Of a stretch of DNA of 64,000 nt, positions 15,698 through 25,184 are shown piece by piece. Location: assembly GCF_003202405.1 (NCBI RefSeq), contig NZ_QJHL01000002.1, forward strand, positions 558,001 to 622,000, in the 5' to 3' direction. The translations under genes were made by a program, and so were the position numbers. The notes under the pieces are model-generated. The model did no database searches. It was not told where the DNA came from and was given only the letters and a program-made list of their open reading frames with translations. The DNA is from Flavobacterium hydrophilum. Lineage in GTDB: Bacteria; Bacteroidota; Bacteroidia; Flavobacteriales; Flavobacteriaceae. Each line of letters begins with the position of its first letter. Positions within the stretch are counted from its first letter, which is position 1.

Positions 15698-16933
15698 TTA
15701 CCATTCGTTGACTTTATTAGCATCCATTTTTAAGAATATAAAAAGTAAGATGGTAAATCCCCAGAGTCCGGAACCTCCATAGGAAAAGAAAGGCAACGGA
15801 ACCCCAATTGTTGGAAAAATTCCAACTACCATGGCTATATTAACAAAAAAGTGAATGAATAAAATTCCGGCAACACAATATCCGTAAACCCTGCTGAATT
15901 TTGTTTTTTGTCTTTCAGCTAAATAAATTATTCTTAAAAGCAAGCCGGCGAATAATGCAATTACAATAAAAGAGCCAGCAAATCCCCATTCTTCACCAAC
16001 TGTTGTAAATATATAATCAGTATGTTGTTCCGGTACAAAACCACCTTTTGTCTGTGTTCCTTCTAAAAAGCCTTTTCCAATCCACCCTCCGGATCCTATA
16101 GCAATTTCAGATTGATTGGTATTGTATCCAATACCTTTCATGTCGACAGTTTTTCCAAGTAATATGTTGAAACGATCTCTGTGGTGTTGTTTAAAAACAT
16201 TGTCAAAAACATAATCTACAGAAAATACAAAAGCTGAAATAATAGCCAGAAGTATACTGCTTAATATAATATTCCGATCAACAGCTCTTCCTTTAAAATG
16301 TATGATAATCAGTACTGCCAATGCAAGTAAAATAACAACATAAGGCTCTAAAACGAGTGTTAGTACAAATAAAAGAATAGTTATAAAACCTGTCCAGACA
16401 TACCAGGATGGAAGGCCTTCCCGATATAAAACAATAATAAAAATGCTGTAGATTAAAGCACTTCCCGGATCTGGTTGAGGCAAAATCAAAATCACTGGCA
16501 GGAATATTATTGCTAGAGCCTGAATTTGACGATTAGTTTCCTTAAGATTAATTTGTGTGTCGCTTAGATATTTGGCTAATGCTAATGAAGTAGCCGCTTT
16601 TGCAAATTCTGAAGGCTGAAGCGTAAAACTCCCTATAGCATACCAACATCTCTGTCCTGCAATTGTTTTTCCAAAGAGAAACAATCCGGCCAATGATAAT
16701 AAGGAAACTCCAAAGATGATACTGGCATACTTTTCATAGAATTTTCCATCAACAAATAAAACAACGAAAATTAAAGGAATCGTACAGCCAATAAATATTA
16801 ACTGCTTTTCATACGTGCCTTCTGTAGAAGATAAGGAAGAAGAATATATGTTTAACCAGCCCAGAATAACCAGAACACTGTAGATAATAACACTTATCCA
16901 GTCAATATTATTTTTTACGCTTTGATTTTTCAT
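15698..16933 (-). CDS. rodA: Rod-shape peptidoglycan polymerase RodA (SEDS family)
   Basis: RodA is the SEDS glycosyltransferase that polymerises glycan strands from lipid II together with PBP2 in the elongasome. The 411-aa product has about ten membrane helices. It carries SEDS motifs such as 'AIGSFTLQPSEFAKAA', 'PQPDPGSALIY' and the C-terminal 'GIFPTIGVPLPFFSYGGSGLWG'. It is the last gene of the mreB-mreC-mreD-mrdA-rodA operon, starting 17 bp after the mrdA stop codon. Confidence 0.96.
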   Translation of the reverse strand: MKNQSVKNNIDWISVIIYSVLVILGWLNIYSSSLSSTEGTYEKQLIFIGCTIPLIFVVLFVDGKFYEKYASIIFGVSLLSLAGLFLFGKTIAGQRCWYAIGSFTLQPSEFAKAATSLALAKYLSDTQINLKETNRQIQALAIIFLPVILILPQPDPGSALIYSIFIIVLYREGLPSWYVWTGFITILLFVLTLVLEPYVVILLALAVLIIIHFKGRAVDRNIILSSILLAIISAFVFSVDYVFDNVFKQHHRDRFNILLGKTVDMKGIGYNTNQSEIAIGSGGWIGKGFLEGTQTKGGFVPEQHTDYIFTTVGEEWGFAGSFIVIALFAGLLLRIIYLAERQKTKFSRVYGYCVAGILFIHFFVNIAMVVGIFPTIGVPLPFFSYGGSGLWGFTILLFIFLKMDANKVNEW

Positions 16934-16950
16934 TTGAAATGAATCCCTTA

Positions 16951-18930
16951 TTAATTTCGTTTAATGGAATCTGCTTTAGTTTTTGGAATTATTCTTTTGC
17001 TTTTTGCAATAGAATCTTTTCTTTTTATTTCCAGCTTCGCTGCATTTGCAATAGAGTCCTTTATTTTTAGTTCTTTTTTAATGCTTTCTGAAAGGCCACC
17101 TAATTTTGCATATTCACTTTGCAAGCTTTTGTTTAAAACCCGGACTTCTAAATCGGTTCTTGATATTTTTCTTTTTAAATGCTTTTCAATCATTAAACTG
17201 GCAATTGGACCTGCAATAGAAGCTCCAAAACCACCATTTTCAATCATAATCGCAATCGCAATCTTTGGATTGTCTTTTGGTGCAAATGCAACAAATATAG
17301 AGTGATCTTCAAGTTGAACTCTTTTACCGCCAATTTTAGCAAAATTTTCAGCTGTACCCGTTTTTCCACAAATATCTATTCCTTCCACTTTTAGCCTGCT
17401 TGCAGTTCCCATGTTGTAAACATCAAATAAACCGCTTATGATAGGAGCAAAATATTTCTTATCAATCGATGTTGTGTGCTTTGTTGTAAATTTTGGATCG
17501 ATTTTTTCACCCTCAATTTTTTTTATGATATGGGGAGTATAATAATACCCTTGATTTGCAATGGTTGCCATCATATTTGCCAGCTGAATAGGTGTCATTA
17601 CAACTTCTCCCTGGCCAATAGCATTCGAAACAATTGCGGTACTTCTCCAGCCTCCGTTGGGGTACATTCGTTTATAGGTTTTAGAAGTGGGGATTTTTCC
17701 TCTTTTACCGGTTGGTAAATCATAACCCATAAACTGTCCAAGACCAAAAGTTTTAAGATGATTACTCCATACATCTACTGCAGCAGCAGGTTTCGTATAT
17801 TTATTAATGGTCTTCATGTATGCTGTGGCGAAATAGGAGTTACATGATTGATAAATTCCCCTGTGTAATTGTAATTGCCCGCCTTGACAGTGGCATCTCA
17901 TAAAACGACCTCTGGCATAACTAAATCCATGATGACAAGATACTGTGGTATTTTCATCTATAACACCTTCTTGCAAGGCTACCAGACCTGTTAAAATTTT
18001 AAAAGGAGATCCAGGAGGATATTCTGCCAGAAGACCTCTGTCATACAGTGGTTTTGCAATGGAGTCACGATATAAGAGCGTATAGTTTTTAGAACGCTGT
18101 CTTCCAACTAAAATTCCCGGATCGTATGATGGAGCGGTTACAAGTGCTAATATTTCTCCTGATGAAGGCTCGATAGCGACAATTCCACCTCTTTTATTAA
18201 TCATTAATTCTTCGCCATATTTTTGAAGTTCAGCATCAATGGTTAAATTAATATCTTCACCCTGTACAGCAATTGTGTCATATTTTCCGTTTTTATACGA
18301 ACCAATTTCACGATTGTATTTGTCTTTCTGGATATATTTTACACCTTTAATACCTCTCAGAATTTCTTCATAACTTTCTTCAACACCTTGTTTTCCAATT
18401 AAATCGCCACTATTGTAATAAGGATTTTTGGCAATCTGTTTTTCATTTACTTGTGTGATAAAACCAAAAATGTTTGCGCCATAATCTGCTTCATAATCAC
18501 GTAAAGAACGTTTTTGAAAATAGAAGCCTTCATATTTTCTGATTTTTTCCTGAAAAGCGGCAAATTCTGCTTTATTAAGTTGTGCTAAAAAAACAGAAGG
18601 CAGTCTTGGGCTGTAAATCCTTGCTTTTGCGATTCTTTTCTCGTAATCTTCTTTTGTAATATTTAATAATTCGCAGAATTCGGTAATATTAAGATCATCT
18701 TTAATATCCCTGGGGATTACCATGATATCATAAGATGACTGATTTGCCACAAGAAGTTTTCCGTATCTGTCGTAAATATATCCGCGTTCAGGATAATCGT
18801 ATTTTATTTTGATAGCATTATTTTCCGATTTTAATTTGAAAGAATCGTCAATAACCTGTAAATAAAATATCCTGATCACTAGCAAAGATGCTGCAATAAT
18901 AATTAAAGTGGGCAGCAGGACTTTTCTCAT
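16951..18930 (-). CDS. mrdA: Penicillin-binding protein 2 (elongation transpeptidase)
   Basis: PBP2 crosslinks peptidoglycan during lateral wall growth as the partner of RodA. The 659-aa protein has one N-terminal membrane anchor (residues 6-24), a dimerisation/pedestal region, and a transpeptidase domain. All three active-site motifs are present: Ser308-Pro-Phe-Lys311, Ser362-Cys-Asn and Lys523-Thr-Gly. A Cys/His cluster, 'SCHHGFSYARGRFMRCHCQ' (residues 331-349), lies where E. coli PBP2 has a zinc site. The last 50 residues form a Lys/Ser-rich, low-complexity tail. It overlaps mreD by 4 bp and precedes rodA. Confidence 0.95.
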   Translation of the reverse strand: MRKVLLPTLIIIAASLLVIRIFYLQVIDDSFKLKSENNAIKIKYDYPERGYIYDRYGKLLVANQSSYDIMVIPRDIKDDLNITEFCELLNITKEDYEKRIAKARIYSPRLPSVFLAQLNKAEFAAFQEKIRKYEGFYFQKRSLRDYEADYGANIFGFITQVNEKQIAKNPYYNSGDLIGKQGVEESYEEILRGIKGVKYIQKDKYNREIGSYKNGKYDTIAVQGEDINLTIDAELQKYGEELMINKRGGIVAIEPSSGEILALVTAPSYDPGILVGRQRSKNYTLLYRDSIAKPLYDRGLLAEYPPGSPFKILTGLVALQEGVIDENTTVSCHHGFSYARGRFMRCHCQGGQLQLHRGIYQSCNSYFATAYMKTINKYTKPAAAVDVWSNHLKTFGLGQFMGYDLPTGKRGKIPTSKTYKRMYPNGGWRSTAIVSNAIGQGEVVMTPIQLANMMATIANQGYYYTPHIIKKIEGEKIDPKFTTKHTTSIDKKYFAPIISGLFDVYNMGTASRLKVEGIDICGKTGTAENFAKIGGKRVQLEDHSIFVAFAPKDNPKIAIAIMIENGGFGASIAGPIASLMIEKHLKRKISRTDLEVRVLNKSLQSEYAKLGGLSESIKKELKIKDSIANAAKLEIKRKDSIAKSKRIIPKTKADSIKRN

Positions 18931-19433
18931 CGTTTATTTGGCTTAATAAGATATATGATTATTATAGAAATGAGTATTGTGAAAACGGAACTAAATAAAG
19001 TTCTGAGTAAGATATCCCAGATGAATTTAAATTGAAAAGCTTCCAAAACAAATAAGACTATATGATGCAATAATACCGAAACCAAAATAAAAGAAAAGCG
19101 CTCAGGAGTTAAGGATTCGTTTAGTTTTATAGTTTGATATTCGTAGCTTAATCCGAAAGAAAACTTAAAAATATAAGGTCTGTAATAGGCTAAAATCACA
19201 CAGGCAGCTGCATGAATACCACCTGAATTACAAAACATATCCATTGAAATACCCAATAAAAAACTGGAAATTATTAAACCGGATCGATTACTGTTTACAG
19301 GATATAAAATAATATATAGAATATACGGAAAAGGACTTATGTATCCTAAGAAATTCATATTATTAAAAATAACAATCTGAATTGCCAGTAACATAATAAA
19401 TCGAAAAATATTGACTAACAATGCGCTATTCAT
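18927..19433 (-). CDS. mreD: Rod shape-determining protein MreD
   Basis: This 168-aa membrane protein has five to six hydrophobic helices and stands in the canonical mreC-mreD-mrdA position. 'SPFPYILYIILYPVN' and 'LLGISMDMFCNSGGIHAAACVILAYYRPYIF' match MreD, including the D-x-x-x-x-x-G-x-H element. MreD helps link cytoplasmic MreB to the periplasmic synthesis machinery. It overlaps mreC by 8 bp and mrdA by 4 bp, implying tight translational coupling. Confidence 0.92.
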   Translation of the reverse strand: MNSALLVNIFRFIMLLAIQIVIFNNMNFLGYISPFPYILYIILYPVNSNRSGLIISSFLLGISMDMFCNSGGIHAAACVILAYYRPYIFKFSFGLSYEYQTIKLNESLTPERFSFILVSVLLHHIVLFVLEAFQFKFIWDILLRTLFSSVFTILISIIIIYLIKPNKR

Positions 19434-20256
19434 CTTTTTCCTTGTTTTTGTTTTCTAAATTAATAAGTTCTTCTCTTCCCTTACTTTTGATAATATAAAC
19501 ATGTCCTAGATTAGTCATGTCATTAAATAATTTGACATTAATGGTGTAGAATGTCGTTTTTGTGTCAATGAAATATTTGTCAATTACACCAATATTGATG
19601 TTTTCAGGGAAAATTACAGATTGTCCACCTGTAACAATAGTATCTCCTTTTCTAACTGAAGCCAGTCTTGGAACATCTGTTAATTGAACGATTCCTGTGC
19701 TTTTTCCATCCCAGGTTAGAGAACCAAAATGATTGGATTTTTTTAATTTTGCATTAATCTGAGATTTCATATTCAGGATACTAATCACGGTAGAGTAATT
19801 TGGTGAAGTATTGTCTACAATTCCAATAATTCCTAAACTATTTATTACTCCCATATCTTGTTTAACACCTTCCTTTGATCCTGAGTTCAGGGTAAGATAA
19901 TTTTCATGTGTACTATATGTATTATGAATTACTTTTGAAACAATAATGTCAGCTGGTTTTACACCTTTAATGCTGTCAATCATTGGTGCTTTTGTTGTAT
20001 CCTCTTTGTTGAATAAAAGGCTTTTTAATCTTGCGTTTTCAAGTACCAGTTCGTCATTTTCAGTTCTCAAATTCAAATACTCATTTACGTTGTTTATTTT
20101 TTCATAAACGCCGCCACTGATAAAGTTAGCAGAACTAATCATCCTGCTTTTGTGAAAAGAGTGAGATTGGATTGTGAGTGCCAACGAAATGCCTAAAAGC
20201 AGCAAAAACAGCAATCGATTACTGTTTCTTATAATGAAATTAAAAATTTGCTGCAT
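19426..20256 (-). CDS. mreC: Rod shape-determining protein MreC
   Basis: This 276-aa bitopic protein has one N-terminal membrane helix (about residues 13-29), a short coiled-coil with 'NEYLNLRTENDELVLENARL', and then the beta-rich periplasmic MreC domain ('NSLGIIGIVDNTSPNYSTVISIL', 'LTDVPRLASVRKGDTIVTGGQSVIFP'). It is a scaffold that activates PBP2. A 109-bp gap containing a strong hairpin separates it from mreB upstream, and it overlaps mreD by 8 bp. Confidence 0.95.
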   Translation of the reverse strand: MQQIFNFIIRNSNRLLFLLLLGISLALTIQSHSFHKSRMISSANFISGGVYEKINNVNEYLNLRTENDELVLENARLKSLLFNKEDTTKAPMIDSIKGVKPADIIVSKVIHNTYSTHENYLTLNSGSKEGVKQDMGVINSLGIIGIVDNTSPNYSTVISILNMKSQINAKLKKSNHFGSLTWDGKSTGIVQLTDVPRLASVRKGDTIVTGGQSVIFPENINIGVIDKYFIDTKTTFYTINVKLFNDMTNLGHVYIIKSKGREELINLENKNKEKDE

Positions 20257-20301
20257 TTCTTGTTCGGTTATTTTGTTTCAGGATATGCTTTTGGGTTCAA
20301 A

Positions 20302-20343
20302 TTTTTATTAGAGTCAAATGATTCAACTTGACTCTAATAAAAA
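20302..20343 (-). promoter_or_regulatory. Perfect 16-bp hairpin between mreB and mreC
   Basis: TTTTTATTAGAGTCAA (20302-20317) and its exact reverse complement (20328-20343) flank a 10-nt loop. Transcription of the operon passes through it right after the mreB stop codon. It ends in only a weak T-run, so partial termination or an RNA-processing/stability element is more likely than full termination. Confidence 0.7.
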
Positions 20344-20365
20344 TATATAGATTGTTATGTTTATC

Positions 20366-21394
20366 TTATTTGATTAAGATACTTTTGAATTTTGCAATGT
20401 TTTTAAGTGCCATTCCGGTTCCGCGAACAACTGCTCTTAACGGATCTTCAGCAATGTAAACAGGTAAATCTGTTTTTTGTGAAATACGTTTATCAAGACC
20501 TCTTAACATAGATCCCCCACCAGCTAAATAAATTCCAGTGTTGTAAATATCAGCAGCTAATTCAGGAGGAGTTTGTGATAAAGTTTCCATTACAGCATCT
20601 TCAATACGCTGAATCGATTTGTCTAATGCTTTAGCAATTTCTCTGTATGAAACATCAACTTGTTTTGGTTTACCGGTAAGTAAATCTCTACCCTGAACAG
20701 ACATGTCTTCTGGTGGGCCATCCAAATCTTCGATAGCCGCTCCAATTTGAATTTTTATTTTTTCAGCAGTACTTTCTCCAACAAATAAATTGTGTTGAGT
20801 ACGCATATAATAAACGATATCATTTGTGAAAACGTCACCTGCAATTTTTACAGATTTATCACATACAATTCCGCCTAAAGCGATAACGGCAATTTCAGTT
20901 GTACCACCACCAATATCTACGATCATGTTTCCTTTTGGCTGCATGATATCGATACCAATACCAATTGCTGCTGCCATTGGTTCATGAATAAGATAAACTT
21001 CTTTACCATTTACTCGTTCACAAGATTCTTTTACTGCACGCATCTCAACCTCAGTAATTCCAGAAGGAATACATACTACCATTCTTAAAGCCGGAGTAAA
21101 CATTCTCTTTTTTAATGCCGGAATACTTTTAATGAACATATTGATCATTTTTTCCGAAGCATCAAAATCGGCAATTACACCATCTTTCAAAGGCCTTATG
21201 GTCTTGATGTTTTCATGTGTTTTACCTTGCATCATGTTGGCTTCCTTACCAACAGCAATGATTTTGCCGGATATTCTATCGCGTGCAACGATAGATGGGC
21301 TATCAATAACAACTTTATCATTATGTATGATTAAAGTGTTTGCGGTACCAAGGTCTATCGCAATATCCTCGGTCATGAAATCAAAAAATCCCAT
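20366..21394 (-). CDS. mreB: Rod shape-determining protein MreB (bacterial actin)
   Basis: MreB forms membrane-associated filaments that direct elongasome movement. The 342-aa product shows actin-family motifs in order: 'IAIDLGTANTLI' (phosphate 1), 'EPMAAAIGIG', 'MIVDIGGGTTEIAVIALGG' (phosphate 2) and 'GIYLAGGGSMLRGL' (adenosine). The length is standard. It is the first gene of the five-gene shape operon. A candidate -7 element sits 43 bp upstream, and the purH stop codon lies 57 bp upstream. Confidence 0.97.
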   Translation of the reverse strand: MGFFDFMTEDIAIDLGTANTLIIHNDKVVIDSPSIVARDRISGKIIAVGKEANMMQGKTHENIKTIRPLKDGVIADFDASEKMINMFIKSIPALKKRMFTPALRMVVCIPSGITEVEMRAVKESCERVNGKEVYLIHEPMAAAIGIGIDIMQPKGNMIVDIGGGTTEIAVIALGGIVCDKSVKIAGDVFTNDIVYYMRTQHNLFVGESTAEKIKIQIGAAIEDLDGPPEDMSVQGRDLLTGKPKQVDVSYREIAKALDKSIQRIEDAVMETLSQTPPELAADIYNTGIYLAGGGSMLRGLDKRISQKTDLPVYIAEDPLRAVVRGTGMALKNIAKFKSILIK

Positions 21395-21436
21395 AAGTTT
21401 GTTAGGGGTTTAAAATGTTATAATTAATTTATCGAA

Positions 21437-21444
21437 CAAAGTTA
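21437..21444 (-). promoter_or_regulatory. Candidate -7 element for mreB
   Basis: On the minus strand this is TAACTTTG, a TAnnTTTG match, 43 bp before the mreB ATG. The -33 region would overlap the end of purH and shows no clear TTG. Confidence 0.45.
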
Positions 21445-21450
21445 AACAAA

Positions 21451-22977
21451 TTAATGTTTAAAATGACGTGTTCCTGTAAATACCATTGCAAGATTATTTT
21501 CGTTGCAATAATTTATGCTTAATTCATCTTTTATTGAGCCTCCTGGCTGAATTACTGCCGTTATTCCTGCTTTTTTGGCTAATTCTACACAATCCGGAAA
21601 AGGGAAAAATGCATCGCTCGCCATAGAAGCTCCGGTTAAATCAAAACCAAAAGCTCTTGCTTTATCAACTGCCTGAATTAAAGCATCAACTCTTGAAGTC
21701 TGACCCGTTCCTGATGAAATTAATGTTCCGTTCTTTGCAAATACAATCGTATTCGATTTGGTGTTTTTACAAATTTTTGAAGCAAAGATCAAATCTTCTA
21801 TTTCCTGAGCAGTTGGCTCTGTAGTTGTAACGGTTTTTAAATGCTCTTTAGTATCTGTAATATTATTTCTGTCCTGAATTAACAAACCATTAAGACAAGT
21901 TCTTACTTGGCGGGATGGTAATTCAACTTCATTTTGAACTAATATGATTCTGTTTTTCTTTTCTTGTAAAACGGCAATTGCTTCGTCATCATAAGCTGGA
22001 GCGATAACTACTTCGCAGAATAATTTATTAATTTCCTGTGCTGCCGCTAAATCAATTTTAGTATTGGCAATCAAAACACCTCCAAATGCAGATGTAGGAT
22101 CACAAGCCAAAGCTGCCAAATATGCTTCGCTGATTGTTTTTCTTGAAGCCAATCCGCAAGCATTGTTGTGTTTTAAAATCGCGAATGTTGGTCCGTCAGT
22201 TTTAAATTCAGCAATTAAATTTACAGCAGCGTCAACATCTAATAAATTGTTGTATGACAATTCTTTACCGTGAATTTTTTTGAACATAGCGTCAAAATCT
22301 CCAAAAAAGAATCCTTTTTGGTGAGGGTTTTCGCCATATCTCAAAACTTGCCCGTCAGCGATACTTTCTTTGTAGATGGTCTCGTCTGTATTAAAATAAT
22401 TAAAAATTGCTCCGTCATAGTGAGAAGAAACGTGGAACGCTTTTGTTGCTAACAATCTTCTGTTTTCAAGAGTAGTTGCTCCATTTTGTTCTGTAATTAA
22501 ATCTAAAAGCAGGCTGTATTCATTTACTGAAGCTACAATTACTGTATCCTTAAAGTTTTTTGCACCGGCACGGATTAATGAAATTCCGCCAATATCAATT
22601 TTTTCAATAATATCTTGTTCGCTTGCACCGGAAGCAACCGTTTTTTCAAAAGGATACAAATCAACAATCACCAAATCAATCTGTGGAATATCAAATTCTT
22701 TCATTTGCTGAACATCACTTTCATTGTCCTGACGATTTAAAATTCCACCAAAAATTTTCGGGTGTAATGTTTTAACTCTTCCTCCAAGAATTTCAGGAAA
22801 TGAAGTAATATCTTCAACAGGAACTACCGGAATACCAAGATTCTTAATGAAATCTTCAGTTCCGCCCGTTGAATAAAGTGTAACGTTTTGTTCGTGTAAT
22901 TTTCTAACGATAGGCTCTAATCCATCTTTCGAAAAAACAGATATTAAGGCTGATTGTATTGTTTTAGTTGTGCTCAT
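21451..22977 (-). CDS. purH: Bifunctional AICAR transformylase/IMP cyclohydrolase PurH
   Basis: PurH carries out the last two steps of IMP synthesis: formylation of AICAR with 10-formyl-THF, then ring closure. The start at 22977 gives 508 aa beginning MSTTKTIQSALISVFSKDGL, the usual N-terminus. An in-frame ATG 27 bp upstream would add nine residues beyond a promoter-like element, so it is less likely. The MGS-like cyclohydrolase domain occupies about residues 1-190 ('STGGTEDFIKNLGIPV'). The transformylase domain follows ('RYGENPHQKG', 'KHNNACGLA', 'SDAFFPFPD', 'IQPGGSIKD'). Confidence 0.96.
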   Translation of the reverse strand: MSTTKTIQSALISVFSKDGLEPIVRKLHEQNVTLYSTGGTEDFIKNLGIPVVPVEDITSFPEILGGRVKTLHPKIFGGILNRQDNESDVQQMKEFDIPQIDLVIVDLYPFEKTVASGASEQDIIEKIDIGGISLIRAGAKNFKDTVIVASVNEYSLLLDLITEQNGATTLENRRLLATKAFHVSSHYDGAIFNYFNTDETIYKESIADGQVLRYGENPHQKGFFFGDFDAMFKKIHGKELSYNNLLDVDAAVNLIAEFKTDGPTFAILKHNNACGLASRKTISEAYLAALACDPTSAFGGVLIANTKIDLAAAQEINKLFCEVVIAPAYDDEAIAVLQEKKNRIILVQNEVELPSRQVRTCLNGLLIQDRNNITDTKEHLKTVTTTEPTAQEIEDLIFASKICKNTKSNTIVFAKNGTLISSGTGQTSRVDALIQAVDKARAFGFDLTGASMASDAFFPFPDCVELAKKAGITAVIQPGGSIKDELSINYCNENNLAMVFTGTRHFKH

Positions 22978-23001
22978 TGTGTAGTTATAATTTTCAGACT
23001 G

Positions 23002-23009
23002 CAAAAGTA
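23002..23009 (-). promoter_or_regulatory. Candidate -7 element for purH
   Basis: TACTTTTG on the minus strand lies 24 bp before the preferred purH ATG at 22977. A perfect TAnnTTTG match there supports the shorter start. The -33 region lacks a clear TTG. Confidence 0.5.
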
Positions 23010-23142
23010 GTTTTTTTTGATAATATATTTAAAGGAATTCTTGTAACATTATATTAAAAAAAACTACTGATGAGTTAGTTACCTTTTATTAGGTTTTTGA
23101 TTTAAATTTATTGAATTTTACTTTATCGAAAAAAATGAATAT

Positions 23143-24390
23143 ATGCTTCTTTATTTAAGATTATTGAATGAAAGTCTAAGCTTTGCCATCAATGCTTTGC
23201 GTAATAATAAATTGCGAACTTTATTATCGTTGTTAGGTGTGACCATTGGTATTTTTTCGATCATTGCCGTACTCGCTGCTGTTGATTCTCTGGATAGAAA
23301 AATTTCAAAAGATTTAAGCAGTTTAGATAAAAATACGATTTATTTAATGAAATATTGCTTTGGACCTTCTGAAATTCCACAATGGAAAAGAGAGCAGTTT
23401 CCAAATGTCAAATATGATGAATATATTGCGCTTAAAAACTCTCTAAATAATACAGATCAGGTAGGTTATCAGTTATTTGTAAATCATGAAACTTTAAAAT
23501 ATGATTCAAAAACCGTTGCAGATGTAAATATGATTCCGTCTTCATTTGAGATGGTGGATATTGATGGATTAACTTTTGACAAGGGAAGGTTTTATAATGA
23601 ATCCGAATCAAATTCGGGAACTCCTGTAATTGTTTTAGGATTTGATATTGCCAACGGACTTTTTGGAGAAAGTGATCCTGTCGGAAAAAGTATTCGTTTG
23701 TACGGTCAGCGCTTTACTGTTATTGGTGTAATGGCAAAACAAGGTGCGGGATTTTTTGGTGACAGTAATGACACATCGGTTTATTTTCCGGCTAATTTTC
23801 TGCGTCGAATGTACGGAGATAGTGATGCTATGACTCCTGTGATTGTTTTAAAGCCAGTAAAAGGAATCGATATGGACGCTTACAAAGCTGAAGTTGCACA
23901 AAAACTTAGAGCAATTCGTGGTATGAAAGCAGGAGAGATGGATAACTTTTTTATCAATGTACTTTCCGGCTTTACAGATTTTATTGATGGAATTTTAGGT
24001 CAGATGAATGTTGTAGGATGGATTATAAGCGGGTTTTCTCTTTTAGTCGGAGGTTTTGGAATCGCAAATATTATGTTCGTATCGGTAAAAGAAAGAACCA
24101 ATTTAATCGGAATTCAAAAATCGTTGGGTGCCAAAAACCGATTCATTTTATTTCAGTTCTTATTTGAAGCTATTATTCTTTCAGTAATCGGAGGAATCAT
24201 CGGATTATTGATGGTTTGGGGGATAGCATTCATTTTAACCAAAGCACTCGATTTTGAATTTGTTTTAAGTTTTGGAAATATAATGTTGGGGACCACTTTG
24301 GCGGGTCTTATTGGATTGATTTCAGGAATATTGCCTGCAATTTCTGCAGCTAATTTAGATCCGGTTGAAGCTATTCGAACAGGTATGTAA
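23143..24390 (+). CDS. ABC transporter permease, MacB/FtsX type
   Basis: This 415-aa protein has an N-terminal membrane helix (about residues 21-44, 'LRTLLSLLGVTIGIFSIIAV'), a large periplasmic MacB_PCD domain (about 45-270), and three C-terminal helices of the FtsX core. 'GANIMFVSVKERTNLIGIQKSLGAKNRFI'-like sequence and the final 'LDPVEAIRTGM' are diagnostic. Such permeases act in mechanotransmission or efflux with a separate ATPase. No ATPase or membrane-fusion gene is adjacent, so the partners must be elsewhere. It is divergent from purH. Confidence 0.9.
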   Translation: MLLYLRLLNESLSFAINALRNNKLRTLLSLLGVTIGIFSIIAVLAAVDSLDRKISKDLSSLDKNTIYLMKYCFGPSEIPQWKREQFPNVKYDEYIALKNSLNNTDQVGYQLFVNHETLKYDSKTVADVNMIPSSFEMVDIDGLTFDKGRFYNESESNSGTPVIVLGFDIANGLFGESDPVGKSIRLYGQRFTVIGVMAKQGAGFFGDSNDTSVYFPANFLRRMYGDSDAMTPVIVLKPVKGIDMDAYKAEVAQKLRAIRGMKAGEMDNFFINVLSGFTDFIDGILGQMNVVGWIISGFSLLVGGFGIANIMFVSVKERTNLIGIQKSLGAKNRFILFQFLFEAIILSVIGGIIGLLMVWGIAFILTKALDFEFVLSFGNIMLGTTLAGLIGLISGILPAISAANLDPVEAIRTGM

Positions 24391-24490
24391 GCTTTTTAAA
24401 ACCTCTAAGATTGAGTTGTGTTCTGTTTTTGCTTGGAGCTTCTTAAAAAAGAAACAGAGATTTTAGCCTAATTATTGTGCGCTTATTTTT

Positions 24491-25099
24491 CTATAATTTG
24501 GGTTTTATGAAAGGAAATGTAATTCTTTTTTTATCCCATTTAATGTTTTCTGAATTGTAATATTCGTTGTTTTTCTTATACTTAAAAACAGTGTCTTCCT
24601 CTTGAGTTGTTCTTCTTATGAAATATGAATCATTTTGGTCTAATGAAGATTCAATGGCATTTATTAAATCAAAATAATTTTGAGTTTTTAAAGTGTCTAA
24701 TGTCGATGCTATAAAAGTTATGTTTTGAAAATTATCTTTATAATTTAATTTTATAAAATCGGAAATCATATTATTTGGTATTTCTATTAAATCTTTTGGC
24801 TGTAAATTTATGAAATGAGGAATTGTATCATCAAATTTATAGCCACAGATTCGTCCAATTTTTTCTCTTTGGGAATAATAAATTTTCGAGTCTTTATCAA
24901 TAATAAAAGTGTTAGTGCCGTAAAATAGCCAGCCTGGTATTGGAGGAGGTGGAGGGATATTTTTGTCCTTTGGCTTGTTGGAGATATTGGTGATGATGTC
25001 TTTTTTTGACATTATATATGGAGTGTTTTCAATTGTGTTTTCCTTTTTAGAACAATTAAGGAGCAAACAAATAATAAAACCAATAAAAACTCTTTTCAT
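24491..25099 (-). CDS. Hypothetical lipoprotein
   Basis: The ATG at 25099 gives a 202-aa product with a lipoprotein signal peptide (MKRVFIGFIICLLLNC, lipidated Cys16). A short proline run (PPPPPIPGW near residue 52) and an alpha/beta-looking body follow. I recognise no family. An upstream in-frame ATG at 25144 would place a poor leader before the signal sequence and is rejected. The gene may be monocistronic or follow accD transcription; it lies 85 bp downstream of the fba-accD side on the opposite orientation from the ABC permease. Confidence 0.65.
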   Translation of the reverse strand: MKRVFIGFIICLLLNCSKKENTIENTPYIMSKKDIITNISNKPKDKNIPPPPPIPGWLFYGTNTFIIDKDSKIYYSQREKIGRICGYKFDDTIPHFINLQPKDLIEIPNNMISDFIKLNYKDNFQNITFIASTLDTLKTQNYFDLINAIESSLDQNDSYFIRRTTQEEDTVFKYKKNNEYYNSENIKWDKKRITFPFIKPKL

Positions 25100-25184
25100 A
25101 TAAATAAGATTTAAAATAAAGATATAAAAAAATCCCACCTGCAATTAAGCGGATGAGATTTTAATATTTTAGAAGTTTTTAAAA

